NCBI GenBank assembly: GCA_037355855.1
Contig: CM074762.1
Location: 5,642,001-5,706,000 of the forward strand
Direction: 5' to 3'
DNA length: 64,000 nucleotides
Origin: Pseudo-nitzschia pungens
Taxonomy: Eukaryota > Bacillariophyta > Bacillariophyceae > Bacillariales > Bacillariaceae
In this document: positions 11,751 through 22,258 of the stretch, in pieces
Layout: the number at the start of each line of letters is the position of its first letter
How positions within the stretch are numbered: the stretch's first letter is position 1
Program-made: the position numbers and the translations under genes
The notes under the pieces: generated by a model
Seen by the model: the letters and a program-made list of their open reading frames with translations, nothing else
The model's database searches: none
Told to the model about the DNA's origin: nothing

Positions 11751-12836
11751 CACACGAGTACGTAGTGGAGGACAATTCCAATCCGAATGGAACGGTACAG
11801 CAACCTACACCACACAACATCCCAGTTTTGCGTTATCCCTTGGTCGTTCGACTTCCATTCCCACCAACAAGAGTTTTAAAAAAATTGTATTCCAGTAACA
11901 ATAAAAGCACCTCTAGCTACAAGAAACTTCCAGTAGGATTTGTACTACTACTACTACTATTACTACTACCACCAGCAGTAGATCCACTACTACTAGTACC
12001 CACATACCCCAACAGCTCTTCTTAGCACCACCAGCTCTACTAGTAGTACTATATTAGTACGACTACTACTACTACTAGAAGATATTCCTCAGTGTGGAAA
12101 CAGGAGACAGATGGAACTGTACAGAAATAAGCAGGGACATACTACTAGACAGGATGCTAGACAGGATGCTGGCCTTTTCAAGTAGGATTTGTACCAGATC
12201 TACTACATATCCAAACTCTCAGCAGCCCGCCTTTACTACTATAAGATTTACGAGGACAGGATGCTAAGATATAGATGGAACTGTAGAATAGAAAACAGGA
12301 TGCTAGACAGGATGCTAGACAGGATGCTAGACAGGATGCTAGACAGGATGCTAGTAGTAGACAGATTTGTACTACTACTACCACTAGATCTCCTCCTAGT
12401 ACATACCGCAGCTCTTACTAGCACCAGCTCTATCATATTATTAGTAGATATTGACCACCAGTAGTGAGCTGCTGGTGCTGGTTCTACTACTACTAACAGA
12501 TAGTAGATAGAACTTGCTAAAATGTAGCTGAAACTGGTTGACGCTGATAGATCCTCCTAACGCAGCACCAGGCAAGAACCGATTGTTTGTTTGGTGGTTC
12601 CAATTGAACAGAACTGGTGTACAGAAACAAGGGGGCATACTAAATAATATGATGCTAGACAGGATGCTGGGCCCTTCTAGTAGGATTTATATCAGATCTA
12701 CATACCCCAGCAGCTCTTAGCAGCCCTATATTATCAGATGTACAGGGTGCTAAGAACAGTTAGATGGAACCACAAAACGATGTTTATCTTTTTGAAGGGG
12801 GCTACGGTAAAATAAACAAGTGTTTCAGTTATGATA
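11751..12836. repeat. Trinucleotide-rich, gene-free stretch with 12-bp minisatellite (right arm)
   Basis: CTA/TAG trinucleotide tracts lie at about 11940-12080. Five copies of ACAGGATGCTAG lie at 12295-12354, against four in the left arm. No reading frame here looks like a protein. Confidence 0.7.
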
Positions 12837-13074
12837 CTACCGGTACGGATCGCCTAACAATTGAAATAAAAGTTTTTTTACCGGACGTGTACCAAAAACA
12901 ATAACCAATAAAGAGATCACTGAAAACCCTCAGACCGTCATCATTTCCATGTATTGACAGACTCAGAGGGGGGTCTGAGGGTTTTCAGTGATCTCTTTAT
13001 TGGTTCTTTTTTTTTGGTACACGTCCGGTAAAAAAACTTTTATTTCAATTGTTAGGCGATCCGTAGTAAGATCT
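12837..13074. mobile_element. 238-bp fold-back MITE, present only in the right arm
   Basis: Two inverted halves of about 105-110 bp flank a short loop near 12945-12970. The left half contains GGATCGCCTAACAATTG, then ACCGGACGTGTACC, then CCAATAAAGAGATCACTG; the right half is its reverse complement. The insertion is flanked by TA on both sides (12835-12836 and 13075-13076), and the left arm shows the empty site with a single TA. A TA duplication suggests Tc1/mariner-type mobilisation (inference). There is no coding capacity. Confidence 0.85.
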
Positions 13075-13366
13075 TATGTAAGGTTACAACTTTTAAAATC
13101 AACAGTCAACAATCAGCAATCAGCAATCAGCAATCAGCAATCAGCAATCAGCAATCAGCAATCAGAACAATCAATCCATCCGAAAAGAACCGGTGAGAGA
13201 CGAAGATCGTGCCTCGGCAAAAACAGCACCGAAGCTGTTGTTTTTATGATTCTTCGAACAGATTGATTGATGATTGATCGATCCAATTTCGAATTTCGAA
13301 TATCCAATATCCAATATCCAACATCCCATATCCAATATCCAACATCCCATATCCAATATCCGGGCC
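13075..13366. repeat. Short tandem repeats in the presumed 5' UTR of the EEP gene (right arm)
   Basis: About seven copies of a 7-bp unit CAGCAAT lie at 13113-13162. A repeat of ATCCAATATCCAACATCCCAT type lies at 13300-13360, directly upstream of the EEP start. The left arm has different repeats at both places, which argues that the open frame upstream of MSALRG is not coding. Confidence 0.6.
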
Positions 13367-15676
13367 ATGTCAGCACTCCGGGGCATGGCCGGACGCAACA
13401 ACGGCGGCAGCAGCGGCAGCGGCATAGCTCTGCCGTCACCGATGCCGGCGCCGATGCCGATGCCGATGCCTTCACCCATGCCCGGTACCGTCCCAATTCC
13501 CATACGGATCCTGACCTGGAACACCCTCGAGAGCGGGGAGGGCGGGGCCTTTTCGGACGGATGGGGCTGTCCCCTGGAAATCCGCCGGCGGGACGAGCTT
13601 GCCGCGGTGCTCAGGGCAGCGGCAACGAAATCGAAATCGGAATCGAAATCGGAATCGAAATCGGAATCGGAATCGAAGAACGATCCGAGCAGTGACGACA
13701 GCGTTGTCGTCGACAAAGACGACGAGGACGAGTGGTCTTCATTCCAGAAAACCGCCGAGACCATGCTGACGAGGGAACGCCACGAGCGCTTGCGGGCCGC
13801 AATGAAGGAGGAGGCCGCTCGGGCTGCCAGGAACCATGGGAATGACAACAACAGCGATGACAATAGCAACGACAGCAATGGCCAACAGGACAATGCAAAT
13901 TCCAATTCCAATTCCAATGCCAATTCCAATTCCAATGCCAATTCCAACAACAACTATGTCCGTGATGACAGACCCACCGATTTCTGGCTCTTTCAGGAGG
14001 TCACGCAGGGTGACGCGTGGGACGACCCTTGGAATATGGTGGGCAGGGACAACACGGACGACACCGAAACAGAAACAGAAACAGAAACAGAAACAAAAAC
14101 AGCAGAAACAGCGGAAGCAAACACGGCAACATCCTCCTACTCTTACTCTTACTCTTCCTCTTCCACCGATGCTTCCTCCCCCCTCTACCTCCGCGTTCCC
14201 TGCCCTTCCGATCCGAGCGCACCGCTGGTGGATGGCGCGACGACGCTGCGGAGGATCTACGTCCGTGCCGGCTCGGGATGGTCCCACAAGCGGTCGGTCC
14301 CCCTCTCGTCGTCGGAAGCCCTGGTGGGGGGATGCCTCGCCGAGTTCGAATACCAATACGACCGCAACTGCAACTGCAACTGCAACCGCGACTGCAACTG
14401 CAACCGCGACTGCAACCGCGACTGCAACCGCGACTGCAACTGCAACCGCGAGGTTCTGCAGAAGACGGACGGCGGTAGCGGTAGCGATGGCGACGGTGGT
14501 GGCGACCAAGCAAAGGAAACCGAGCGTTGTTCCAGCGGCTGCGGCTGCCGTTGCTGCTGCTCTTCCTCCCCGGCGCGCTCCTCCCTGGCACTGGTCAACC
14601 TGCACGGAAAATCGAGAAACCTGCGGGATCCGGAGCTCCGCAGGCAGGGACTCCGGCGCCTGTGGGAGGAACTCCGATCGCACCTCACCACCACCGGTGG
14701 CGCTGGCAGTGGCAGTGGCGCTGGCGCTGGCACCAGCGACAATGCCGGCGACGACGGCTCGTGGCGCAGGAATCTGGTGCTCTGCGGTGACTGGAACACG
14801 CAGCTGACGGATCTGGTGGAAGACGCGGCGTTCGTCGCGAACGCGAATGCGAACGAGAACGCGAGTCAAACGCCAGGCATCGACGGTTCCAGCGGAAGCG
14901 GAAGCGAGGTGGTGTGGGAAACGGTGGTGGGACTCCTGAACAACGCCACGGCAGAGGACAAAGGAACCGAAAGCGGCGGACGAGGAAAAGGAGGCCGTCG
15001 TGGCCATTCGTCGTCGTCGTCGTCGTATAACTCGCACGTGTTTTCGACCAACCACGAGGACGGATTCCTGGCCCAGTACGACGGCTGCCTGTTGTTTCGA
15101 AAGCATTTCGATTACGACAAAGACGGAAATGAACGTGAAAATGAACATGGACAAAGCGGAGGAGGAATATTGGAACTGGAGGGAACCCATTGGAATCCGG
15201 AGGGATTCATGCCAAAGGGCCGACACGGAGCACTAACGGGGGGCTTTGAGTACCATCCGGGACGAGAAGGCAAGGGCAACAAACACAGCAAACACGAAAA
15301 CAACAACAACAACAACAACAACAGCTACGACAACGACAACAACAACGACAACGACAACGACAAAGACAGCGACGAAGAAGAGGAGGAGGGAGTCTATCTG
15401 GACGGTGGGCTCCTTCCGGGGTCCGGTCCGTCCTCCGCGCTGAGCGACCACCTGCGGATCTACACCGACATTCGAATCGTTCCCCACCGAGACGGAGACC
15501 GGGCCCGGACCCACGGGAATGCCGCGATCCGTGAGATCGACGCGCCGGACAAATCGAAATCGCAAGGGCAAGCGAAATCCCGACCCCAACAAAGACGACC
15601 CTTGCGGGACTATTCGGAGTCGGCGCGCGATGATGATGATGATGATGTCGGCGACGAGCGCGAGCACACTGACTAG
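13367..15676 (+). CDS. Endonuclease/exonuclease/phosphatase (EEP) domain protein, right-arm copy
   Basis: 769 residues from the Met of MSALRGMAG. The EEP catalytic motifs are all present: Asn52 in TWNTL, Glu211 in FQEV, Asp475/Asn477 in GDWNT, and Asp694-His695 in LSDHLRI. A Mg-dependent phosphodiesterase or phosphatase activity is expected from the superfamily; the substrate is unknown. Low-complexity inserts contain Lys/Ser/Glu repeats near residues 87-100, Ser/Asn repeats near 185-205, Thr/Glu repeats, a Cys-Asn-Arg-Asp repeat, an Asn run and a shorter Asp run. Compared with the left copy, only in-frame repeat-length changes and a few substitutions are seen, so both copies look functional. 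Confidence 0.85.
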   Translation: MSALRGMAGRNNGGSSGSGIALPSPMPAPMPMPMPSPMPGTVPIPIRILTWNTLESGEGGAFSDGWGCPLEIRRRDELAAVLRAAATKSKSESKSESKSESESKNDPSSDDSVVVDKDDEDEWSSFQKTAETMLTRERHERLRAAMKEEAARAARNHGNDNNSDDNSNDSNGQQDNANSNSNSNANSNSNANSNNNYVRDDRPTDFWLFQEVTQGDAWDDPWNMVGRDNTDDTETETETETETKTAETAEANTATSSYSYSYSSSSTDASSPLYLRVPCPSDPSAPLVDGATTLRRIYVRAGSGWSHKRSVPLSSSEALVGGCLAEFEYQYDRNCNCNCNRDCNCNRDCNRDCNRDCNCNREVLQKTDGGSGSDGDGGGDQAKETERCSSGCGCRCCCSSSPARSSLALVNLHGKSRNLRDPELRRQGLRRLWEELRSHLTTTGGAGSGSGAGAGTSDNAGDDGSWRRNLVLCGDWNTQLTDLVEDAAFVANANANENASQTPGIDGSSGSGSEVVWETVVGLLNNATAEDKGTESGGRGKGGRRGHSSSSSSYNSHVFSTNHEDGFLAQYDGCLLFRKHFDYDKDGNERENEHGQSGGGILELEGTHWNPEGFMPKGRHGALTGGFEYHPGREGKGNKHSKHENNNNNNNNSYDNDNNNDNDNDKDSDEEEEEGVYLDGGLLPGSGPSSALSDHLRIYTDIRIVPHRDGDRARTHGNAAIREIDAPDKSKSQGQAKSRPQQRRPLRDYSESARDDDDDDVGDEREHTD

Positions 15677-17451
15677 CTCAATATTATTATTATTTTGTCA
15701 CGACACCCATGTGATTCTACTTTCTTGTCGTGATTCTAATCAAAACTATCGGTTGTCTAGTAACCTTAGTACCAGTAAACTTACCGCTAAGCTTTTACTT
15801 TCTCAAAGCTCAAAACATTTTTGTCTCGATGAACACGACTTTTCCGTTCCTTACAAAGGACTAAAATAATTATACTTCGTAAGGTTTACCGGTAAGGTTA
15901 CATCATATGGGTAAGCTTACATCATATGCGTTACTTACAAAATAAGACTTTCCCCATCCCTAAGGCAGAGCTCAATAGTATTATAATATTTTTATCAAAA
16001 GACCGAAAGTAGCTCGTGTAATTCTGCTTTTTTCTTAAATACTAATAATCATAATTTTTTAATCTCACGCAAGTAATACTGGCACTTATAACAAGACTTT
16101 CCCGATCCATAAGCCAAAGCTCAACAGTAATCTTACTTACAACAAAGTCTTGAAGCCGAGGCTCAATATATTTTTTTATCAATCAACCGAAAGTAGCTCG
16201 TGTAATTTTACTTTTTTTCATCCTTAAGTTGCTAAGCCAAAGTTCAACTTTATTTTTTTATCATGAGACCTACTAAACTAGCTCGAGCAATTTAGCTCTC
16301 AATTACTTCTTATCACTCGTCGGATTGAAAGTAGTTTTTTTCATCATAATTTTTGGAACCTCACGCACGTACAGTACGGGTAATCTTACTTACAACTAAG
16401 CCTTGAAGCCGAGGCTCAATATATTTTTTTATCATTCAACCGAAAGTAAGTGTAAGGTTAGCTCGTGTAATTTTACTTTTTTTCATCCTTTAAGTTGCTA
16501 AGCCAAAGTCAATTTTACTTTTTTTCATCCTTAAGTTGCGAAGCCAAAGTCAATTTTACTTTTTTTCATCCTTAAGTTGCTAAGCCAAAGTTCAACTTTA
16601 TTTTTTATCATGAGACCTACTAAACTAGCTCGAGCAAATTAGCTCTCAATTACTTTTTATCACTCGTCGGATTGAAAGTAGTTTTTTTCATCATAATTTT
16701 TGGAACCTCACGCACGTACAGTACGGGTAATCTTACTTACAACTAAGCCTTGAAGCCGAGGCTCAATATATTTTTTTATCATTCAACCGAAAGTAAGTGT
16801 AAGGTTAGCTCGTGTAATTTTACTTTTTTTCATCCTTTTAAGTTGCTAAGCCAAAGTCAATTTTACTTTTTTTCATCCTTAAGTTGCGAAGCCAAAGTCA
16901 ATTTTACTTTTTTTCATCCTTAAGTTGCTAAGCCAAAGTTCAACTTTATTTTTTTATCATGAGACCTACTAAACTAGTAGCTCGAGCAGTTTAGCTCAAG
17001 TATTTTTTAACACCACTACTATCGTTTGTCTAGGACTTTCCGATACCTAAACCAGCTCCTCATGCAAAAATTCTGCTTTTTTCCCCCCTTGGATTCAAAG
17101 ACTGTCTCATCCCACATTATCATTTTCACAGGTTGTGAAAATAGAAACTTACTTGTCTCAATTGTAAGTCGTTCTCCATGACGAGCAAGACTGTATTCCT
17201 TCACAAATCAGTCGTTGACCTACGACGTGATTTTTTATCAATCAGGCTCCTCCCCTCGATGTCTCAAACGGCATCAAACGGCATCAAATGACTTCCGCGA
17301 TACTACTCTATTTTCTTTACTTTGTAATTCACAAACAATGGATTTCATTGCTGACTCGTGGACATGACCTTGTACTCACTCACCAGTTGCTGATTTATTT
17401 GCTATTTACCTTTCCATAGTCGGCATCGCACCAAGTCTGTCATCGTCCAAG
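15677..17451. repeat. AT-rich intergenic region with ~350-bp tandem repeats (right arm)
   Basis: Two full copies of the ~350-bp unit (about 16295-16645 and 16645-16998) and a partial third (about 16105-16295) are present, in inverted orientation to the left arm. No gene is supported. The last about 230 bp before the DUF285 start carry no visible repeat and probably hold its promoter. Confidence 0.75.
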
Positions 17452-19544
17452 ATGAGATTCTTCCTGTCCTCCCTCATTTTCCTTTGGATTGCCTGGTTTG
17501 CCCAAGCGTCGCAGGAGATTGAGCTTCCGAAGGAGATTGGTCAAGAAAACAATCGAAAGCTTTCTGTAATTGAGCAATGTGCCGCCGAGTGCCCTGGCGA
17601 TCGTCCTGTGATCACCGAGACTGGTACAGACTTTCAGGCCCTTATTTCTACTTGTCTTACTGGTACCTGCCCATACAGCTTACCTTTCAACTGTTGGGAC
17701 ACTTCTGCAGTAAATAATATGTATAGAGCTTTTTACGGGCATGGTACTTTCAACGAGCCACTTCATTGCTGGGACACATCAAGTGTGACAGAGATGGGTG
17801 ATTTGTTCTTAAATGCCGCTTCCTTCAACCAACCCATTGGATCGTGGAACGTACAAAACGCTCTCGCAATGCATTATATGTTTCGTGGGGCTTCTGCTTT
17901 CAACCAACCCATTGGATCGTGGAACACACAAAACCTTAACAAAACATTATACATGTTTCAGTATGCAATTTCTTTCAACCAACCCATTGGATCATGGAGC
18001 ACAGGAAAAGTCAGATTGATGTATAACATGTTTGAAGGTGCGACAGCTTTCAACCAAATCATCGATCCGTGGGACCTTTCATCATTGACTAGGATGGATA
18101 AGATGTTCAATGGTGCATCTGCTTTCAATCAGTGTCTTCTTACTTGGCCATCAAAGGTCAAAACAGATGCCGTGGTTACTGATATGTTTCTTGATTCAGG
18201 ATGCCCGGTTGGTGGTGGAACACCATTGTTTTCGGATTCACAGTGGTGTGGGGACTGTCAAATCAGCACACACAAGGTTGCACGTGCGAAAGTGAACGAC
18301 AAAACCGCGGAAGTCCTGACTCTAGAACCATTCAATATGAAAACCTATTTCGAAGCCTTGGACCTGTCAAATGTTGCAACCGAGCTCTTTGTCAACGTAC
18401 CACCCGGTGAACCATGCATCAATGGCACAGCCCTCGACACAAGTCTTTACAGTGCAAACACAGTTTCAGTTTCCACAACAGGAAACGGCGCCACGATTTG
18501 TAAGTCACCGTTTTTGTTGCTTTGGTACATTTCTTAACTTTTTTCTGTGCGGCCTCTCAAATGATGAATTCTCCATCTTTATCTTCTGACGACGTACTAC
18601 AGATGCTGCAGAATACACAATCACGAATGTGAAAAGCACTGCTGCCTACACATCAAAAACCGACAGTTCTGGAGAAGTTGCTCTTTGTAAGTATTTTGCG
18701 GATACGAAACAAATACTGAATAACAATATGATATTATGATTATCAGAATGGTTCGCTCACGTGTCATACCGGTAAAACAATGATTTACAAATTTGTTGCA
18801 GGCGCCCGGGCTTCCAAAAAGCTAGACTTTGACACCTCCGCGAATGGAGCAGAGTATCTTTCCGTTGTGGATACCAAGCTGAATGTGACGGTCGACTTCA
18901 AAGCAGAGTTCCAAAACTTCACCCAGACCGTGAGCATTAGTTACGACGATGAGGATCTTGTGAGTTCTTCGATAACCAAGAATGTGGATGTCGAAGCTTT
19001 CTTGTGTGGGATTGGCAGAGCTCCTTTCTCCTCCTACAAGATGGGTGAGGAATTTGGTGTTTGCGTTCGTCCAACTGCGAAATACATTGGAGAGGGCTAC
19101 TCTGTGACGGGCTTTGTCAATGTTGTGTGCTCAAACGAAGCTGCAACTCGTGCGTTGTTCGACAATTCGAACACGGATGTATTGACCAGGATCGTGGATG
19201 TTTCGAATGCCTTTGACGCAAATGGGACCACTGTGGGTTCCAAAGCTGCTGGCTTTGTGAGCCTTGTCACCACGGGCTATTTTGGAAAGTTGGAAAGCAC
19301 CTTTACCTGCGCTGGTGAGGTTTCTCTGAGCGGTGCCCGCCGCTTGTTGTCTCGGCCTTTCACGTTCTCTGGGGACGACATGGAGCGTCTCCTCCAAGAA
19401 GAGGGGAGCAACATCAGTCCATTCGCCTCCACCATTCCTCTGGAGTCGCAGAAAGTTGACAGCACCTTGCTTGCAGGTGGATCCTTTGTCGGTGTTGGAA
19501 TGATGAGTGCCGTGTTGCTCTCGGTAGTCTTTGCACTGTTGTAA
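17452..19544 (+). CDS. DUF285 (BspA-type) repeat surface protein, right-arm copy, complete
   Basis: Three exons (17452-18499, 18603-18686, 18802-19544) give 624 residues. Donors are GTAAG and acceptors CAG, with both introns about 100-115 bp in phase 1. A signal peptide comes first. A Cys-containing segment (AECPGDRP..CLTGTCPYSLPFNCWDTS) leads into about six 25-residue DUF285 units (MF.GASAFNQPIGSWN.QN). A linker (WCGDCQISTHKVARAKVNDK) and a long ectodomain follow, then RRLLSRPFTFSGDDMERLL and a hydrophobic C-terminal helix (GMMSAVLLSVVFALL). The tail fits a membrane or GPI-like anchor. The topology implies a cell-surface or secreted protein with an exposed repeat fan. The ligand is unknown. 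Differences from the left copy are concentrated in the repeat units. Confidence 0.88.
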
Positions 19545-19955
19545 GGCGTCGCTGATGTTCAAGACACATCATCATCATCATCCTATGTTTGTGATTTTTC
19601 CCATGGGTGGATCTACGGTTCATTGGTGGTTTTTTTTTTGCGAAATTCGTTTCGCTTGTCTTCTACTCTGCCGTCATTGCTTATTCGCTGGTCTCCAGTG
19701 GTTGGCTTTGAATTGTGGTAGAGTACAAGGCCATAAACTCATTACACTAATACAACAAAAATGGTATTGATCATGACTATAATCAGTTTTTCCATTGAAT
19801 TCAACCCCTCCGAGGAATCATTGGCAGTATTGGATTGGTTTGCTATTGGCTGCTGTCCGTGTGCCGTGTCGTGTCGTGTCGTGTCGTGTCATTTTCCATT
19901 TCAATTTCGTGTTATTTGCGTTGGCCTTGCGTTCGTCGAACAATGCTCTATTTCT
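19545..19955. other. Intergenic spacer between convergent DUF285 and msrA genes
   Basis: About 410 bp without a supported gene. It contains a CATCATC microsatellite near 19568 and a CGTGT pentanucleotide repeat near 19860-19890. The right inverted-repeat arm can be followed to about 19521; its true end cannot be seen because the left arm leaves the window. Confidence 0.6.
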
Positions 19956-20129
19956 TTATCCGTAGCACCGTATTTCGTCTGTGTTGCCCTTGGCCGCTGA
20001 TTGGGGCCTTCCAAATCGCCCGCCCTTTTCCAGGTACCGCTGATGGTAGGCTTCCGCCGGCCAAAAGGCCCTTGCGGGCTTTACTTCCAACGCCACCGTT
20101 CGCTGAGTTTCGCTTCTGTTGGTTCGGTT

Positions 20130-20160
<31 letters not shown>

Positions 20161-21077
20161 TCTTTTTTGTCGTTGTTGTCGTTGTTGTTGTTATACCGCG
20201 GATTCGACGAGAGCTCGGCTCGGATCGCTCGCAGGGCGGCATCCCTCTGCTCGGCCGTGTGCACGTACATCCCCGTCCGGTAGTGGTCCCCGACATCCCT
20301 TCCCATGCCCCCGTTTCGTTTCGTCAGGTCGTCGATGCACCGATCCAGAAAGATCGCCGCCAGATCCGCGTAGGCCACCACGGAGGGATCGAAATACGCC
20401 ATCACCGCCTCGCAGTGGCCCGTGTTGCCCGCGCTGACCTGCTCGTAGTTCGGCCTCGCCTCCGAGAGGTCGTCTCCCTGCGTGTATCCCACCAGCGTGT
20501 GCTCGACGCCGGGGATGCGCTGAAGGGCGAGTTCGAGTCCCCAGAAGCATCCCCCCGCGAACGTGGCCAGCTCGAGGTGGGGCAGCGATGGCGACCGCGC
20601 CGGAAGCAGTGCGACGAACAACGCGTTGTCGTTGTTTTTCTTGCTTTCCAATGACGGCTCGTTGCCTGGCTGCTGTTTTTGCTGCCGAATCCTGGTCGTG
20701 GCGGCAATCGCCATGGAGGCGACCTCCGGGCCGGGAAATTCGAGCCGGTCGTAATCGATGCCGAGGTTGTAAGAGCCACCGGTGTTCATTTTGCGCTGCC
20801 AGGAATCCAACAAGCCAACGAAAAAATTGTTTGAATTGTTCTTCGAATTGTTCTTGTTCGAATCCGCGTTCATTCGCAAGCAGGTGGTGGTTCTTGGTGG
20901 TTCCGCTGTCGATCTTCCGATAGGGCTGTTGTCGTTGATGTTGTCGTAGATGTTGTCGTTGTCGTTGTCGTTGCTGTTCGAAACCACGGCGGGATGGGAC
21001 CGACCATTGCGCAAGGGAACCGCCGCAGCCGACGAAGCAGGACCGATGACAAAGGCCTGACAATAACAGCATCCGAT
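19956..21077 (-). pseudogene. msrA: Methionine sulfoxide reductase A, 3' part, cut off by retrotransposon
   Basis: This part carries the whole catalytic domain of peptide-methionine (S)-S-oxide reductase, which repairs oxidised Met using a Cys thiol. The active-site motif FAGGCFWGLE is present, with the catalytic Cys codon at 20549-20547. GYTQGDD, PNYEQVSAGNTGHCEAV, HYRTGMYVHTAEQ and FWPAEAYHQRYLEKGG follow. A low-complexity Asn/Asp insert lies near the C-terminus. The frame is open into the LTR, giving a chimeric start at 21218, but the native N-terminal codons lie beyond the element. Internal Met codons (for example MNADSN or MNTGGS) could still give a shorter enzyme. Disruption of the native reading is certain; loss of function is inferred. 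Confidence 0.85.
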
Positions 21078-21504
21078 TGTTTGGACGTGACATCCAGATG
21101 TGATATGTGCACTTATGATATGCTTCGTAAGACTATTGAATATGGACATAAGACCATTGAATATGGACCGGGAATGAGAATATGAATGACCGGGACTAGA
21201 GACATGAGGGATTACCACTTACTTGAAGGGACATTACCAAGGTTACTAAAAATAGGACTCTAAGTACCGAGTCTACAGTGCATTAAGTATAAATACACGG
21301 GCTCTAGTAGACTCGTGTACAGAAGGTTAATTGTGTGGATAAGAATAAGAACAGGAAACAAAAGAGATGATAATGGAGAATCGGTGGTCGGAATGATCAT
21401 CTCAGTGATCTAAAGGATTCAGGATTTAACAATGTAAATGAACAATTAAGAAACTCAAACCTCGTAGGGTACAAATCTACACGGCTTTACGAGCCCTCCA
21501 AACA
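21078..21504 (+). repeat. 5' LTR (427 bp)
   Basis: TG...CA ends with short terminal inverted repeats TGTTTGGA/TCCAAACA. A TATAAATA box at 21288-21295 marks the probable transcription start region and a U3/R/U5 layout. Confidence 0.9.
21288..21295 (+). promoter_or_regulatory. TATA box of the LTR promoter
   Basis: TATAAATA follows GCATTAAG in the LTR. The same box is kept in the 3' LTR at 25099-25106. Confidence 0.6.
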
Positions 21505-22258
21505 TTCTTCGAAGAATCGCGGTTAGCAGTTGAGCGCTTTGTGAAGACGAGGGATCAGTACACGAGGGGAGAGCAAGGGTGTCTTACGGATCTATCCGCC
21601 GGTGCGAAACAACGAAACACGGAGGATAGGATTACAGAAGAACAACGAATTACGATTGCAGAAGAGAATACTGAATTACGATTACGAATTGGACTGAGGG
21701 AAAGGACCTCAGTCTTGCAGGTGTTCGGAGAAGAAAGAGCCGAATACGATACGTCGTATTGATACGAAGATACGATTGCAGATCTATTCACCATACGACA
21801 CGGTGGATACGATATAATTGTCAACAGATCGGTCCGGAGCATAGAACGAGGGCACGGATACGGTTTGGATCTGTCCAGCGGAAGCGGATAAGATTGCGGT
21901 GGACTAAGGGAGCAGACCAAGAGGTAATATAAAGCCAGTCCTGCAGACAGCACTGATCAGCTGTGGATCTATTCTGGAGAGCTAACAAAACGCACCGAAT
22001 ACGATCATTGTCGACTCGCTGAGACGAGTACGATTGCGGAAGAAAGAAATTACATTTAGACCAACGAAAAGAATTCGGTCTTGCAGGCGATTTGATTCAA
22101 CGAACAATCGCAAAAGAAAACAGAACAAACAACAGAGAGGATCTATCCGCGGATACGGATACGATTGAAAGAAGAAGCAAACAAGTCGGCGTCGCGTGGT
22201 GTTATCGGACGGCGGCAATATTGCAGAAGAAGGACAAGGATATATTTAACAGAGTGAA

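Larger units (their letters stand above)
1..19521. repeat. Large inverted duplication (two ~9.35-9.7-kb arms) around the gap
   Basis: The left arm, 1-9354, is the reverse complement of 9855 to about 19521 over its whole visible length. The left arm continues beyond the window, so the true arm length is unknown. Gene order is mirrored. Differences: a 238-bp MITE only on the right, a 111-bp LTR fragment only on the left, one extra DUF285 repeat and about half an extra AT-rich unit on the right, and scattered microsatellite and single-base changes. This divergence is typical of alleles in an outcrossing diploid or of an old duplication. Confidence 0.9.

Noticed and set aside
13108..13165. CRISPR-like array of regular short repeats
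   Set aside because: The unit is 7 bp with no spacers; it is a simple tandem repeat.
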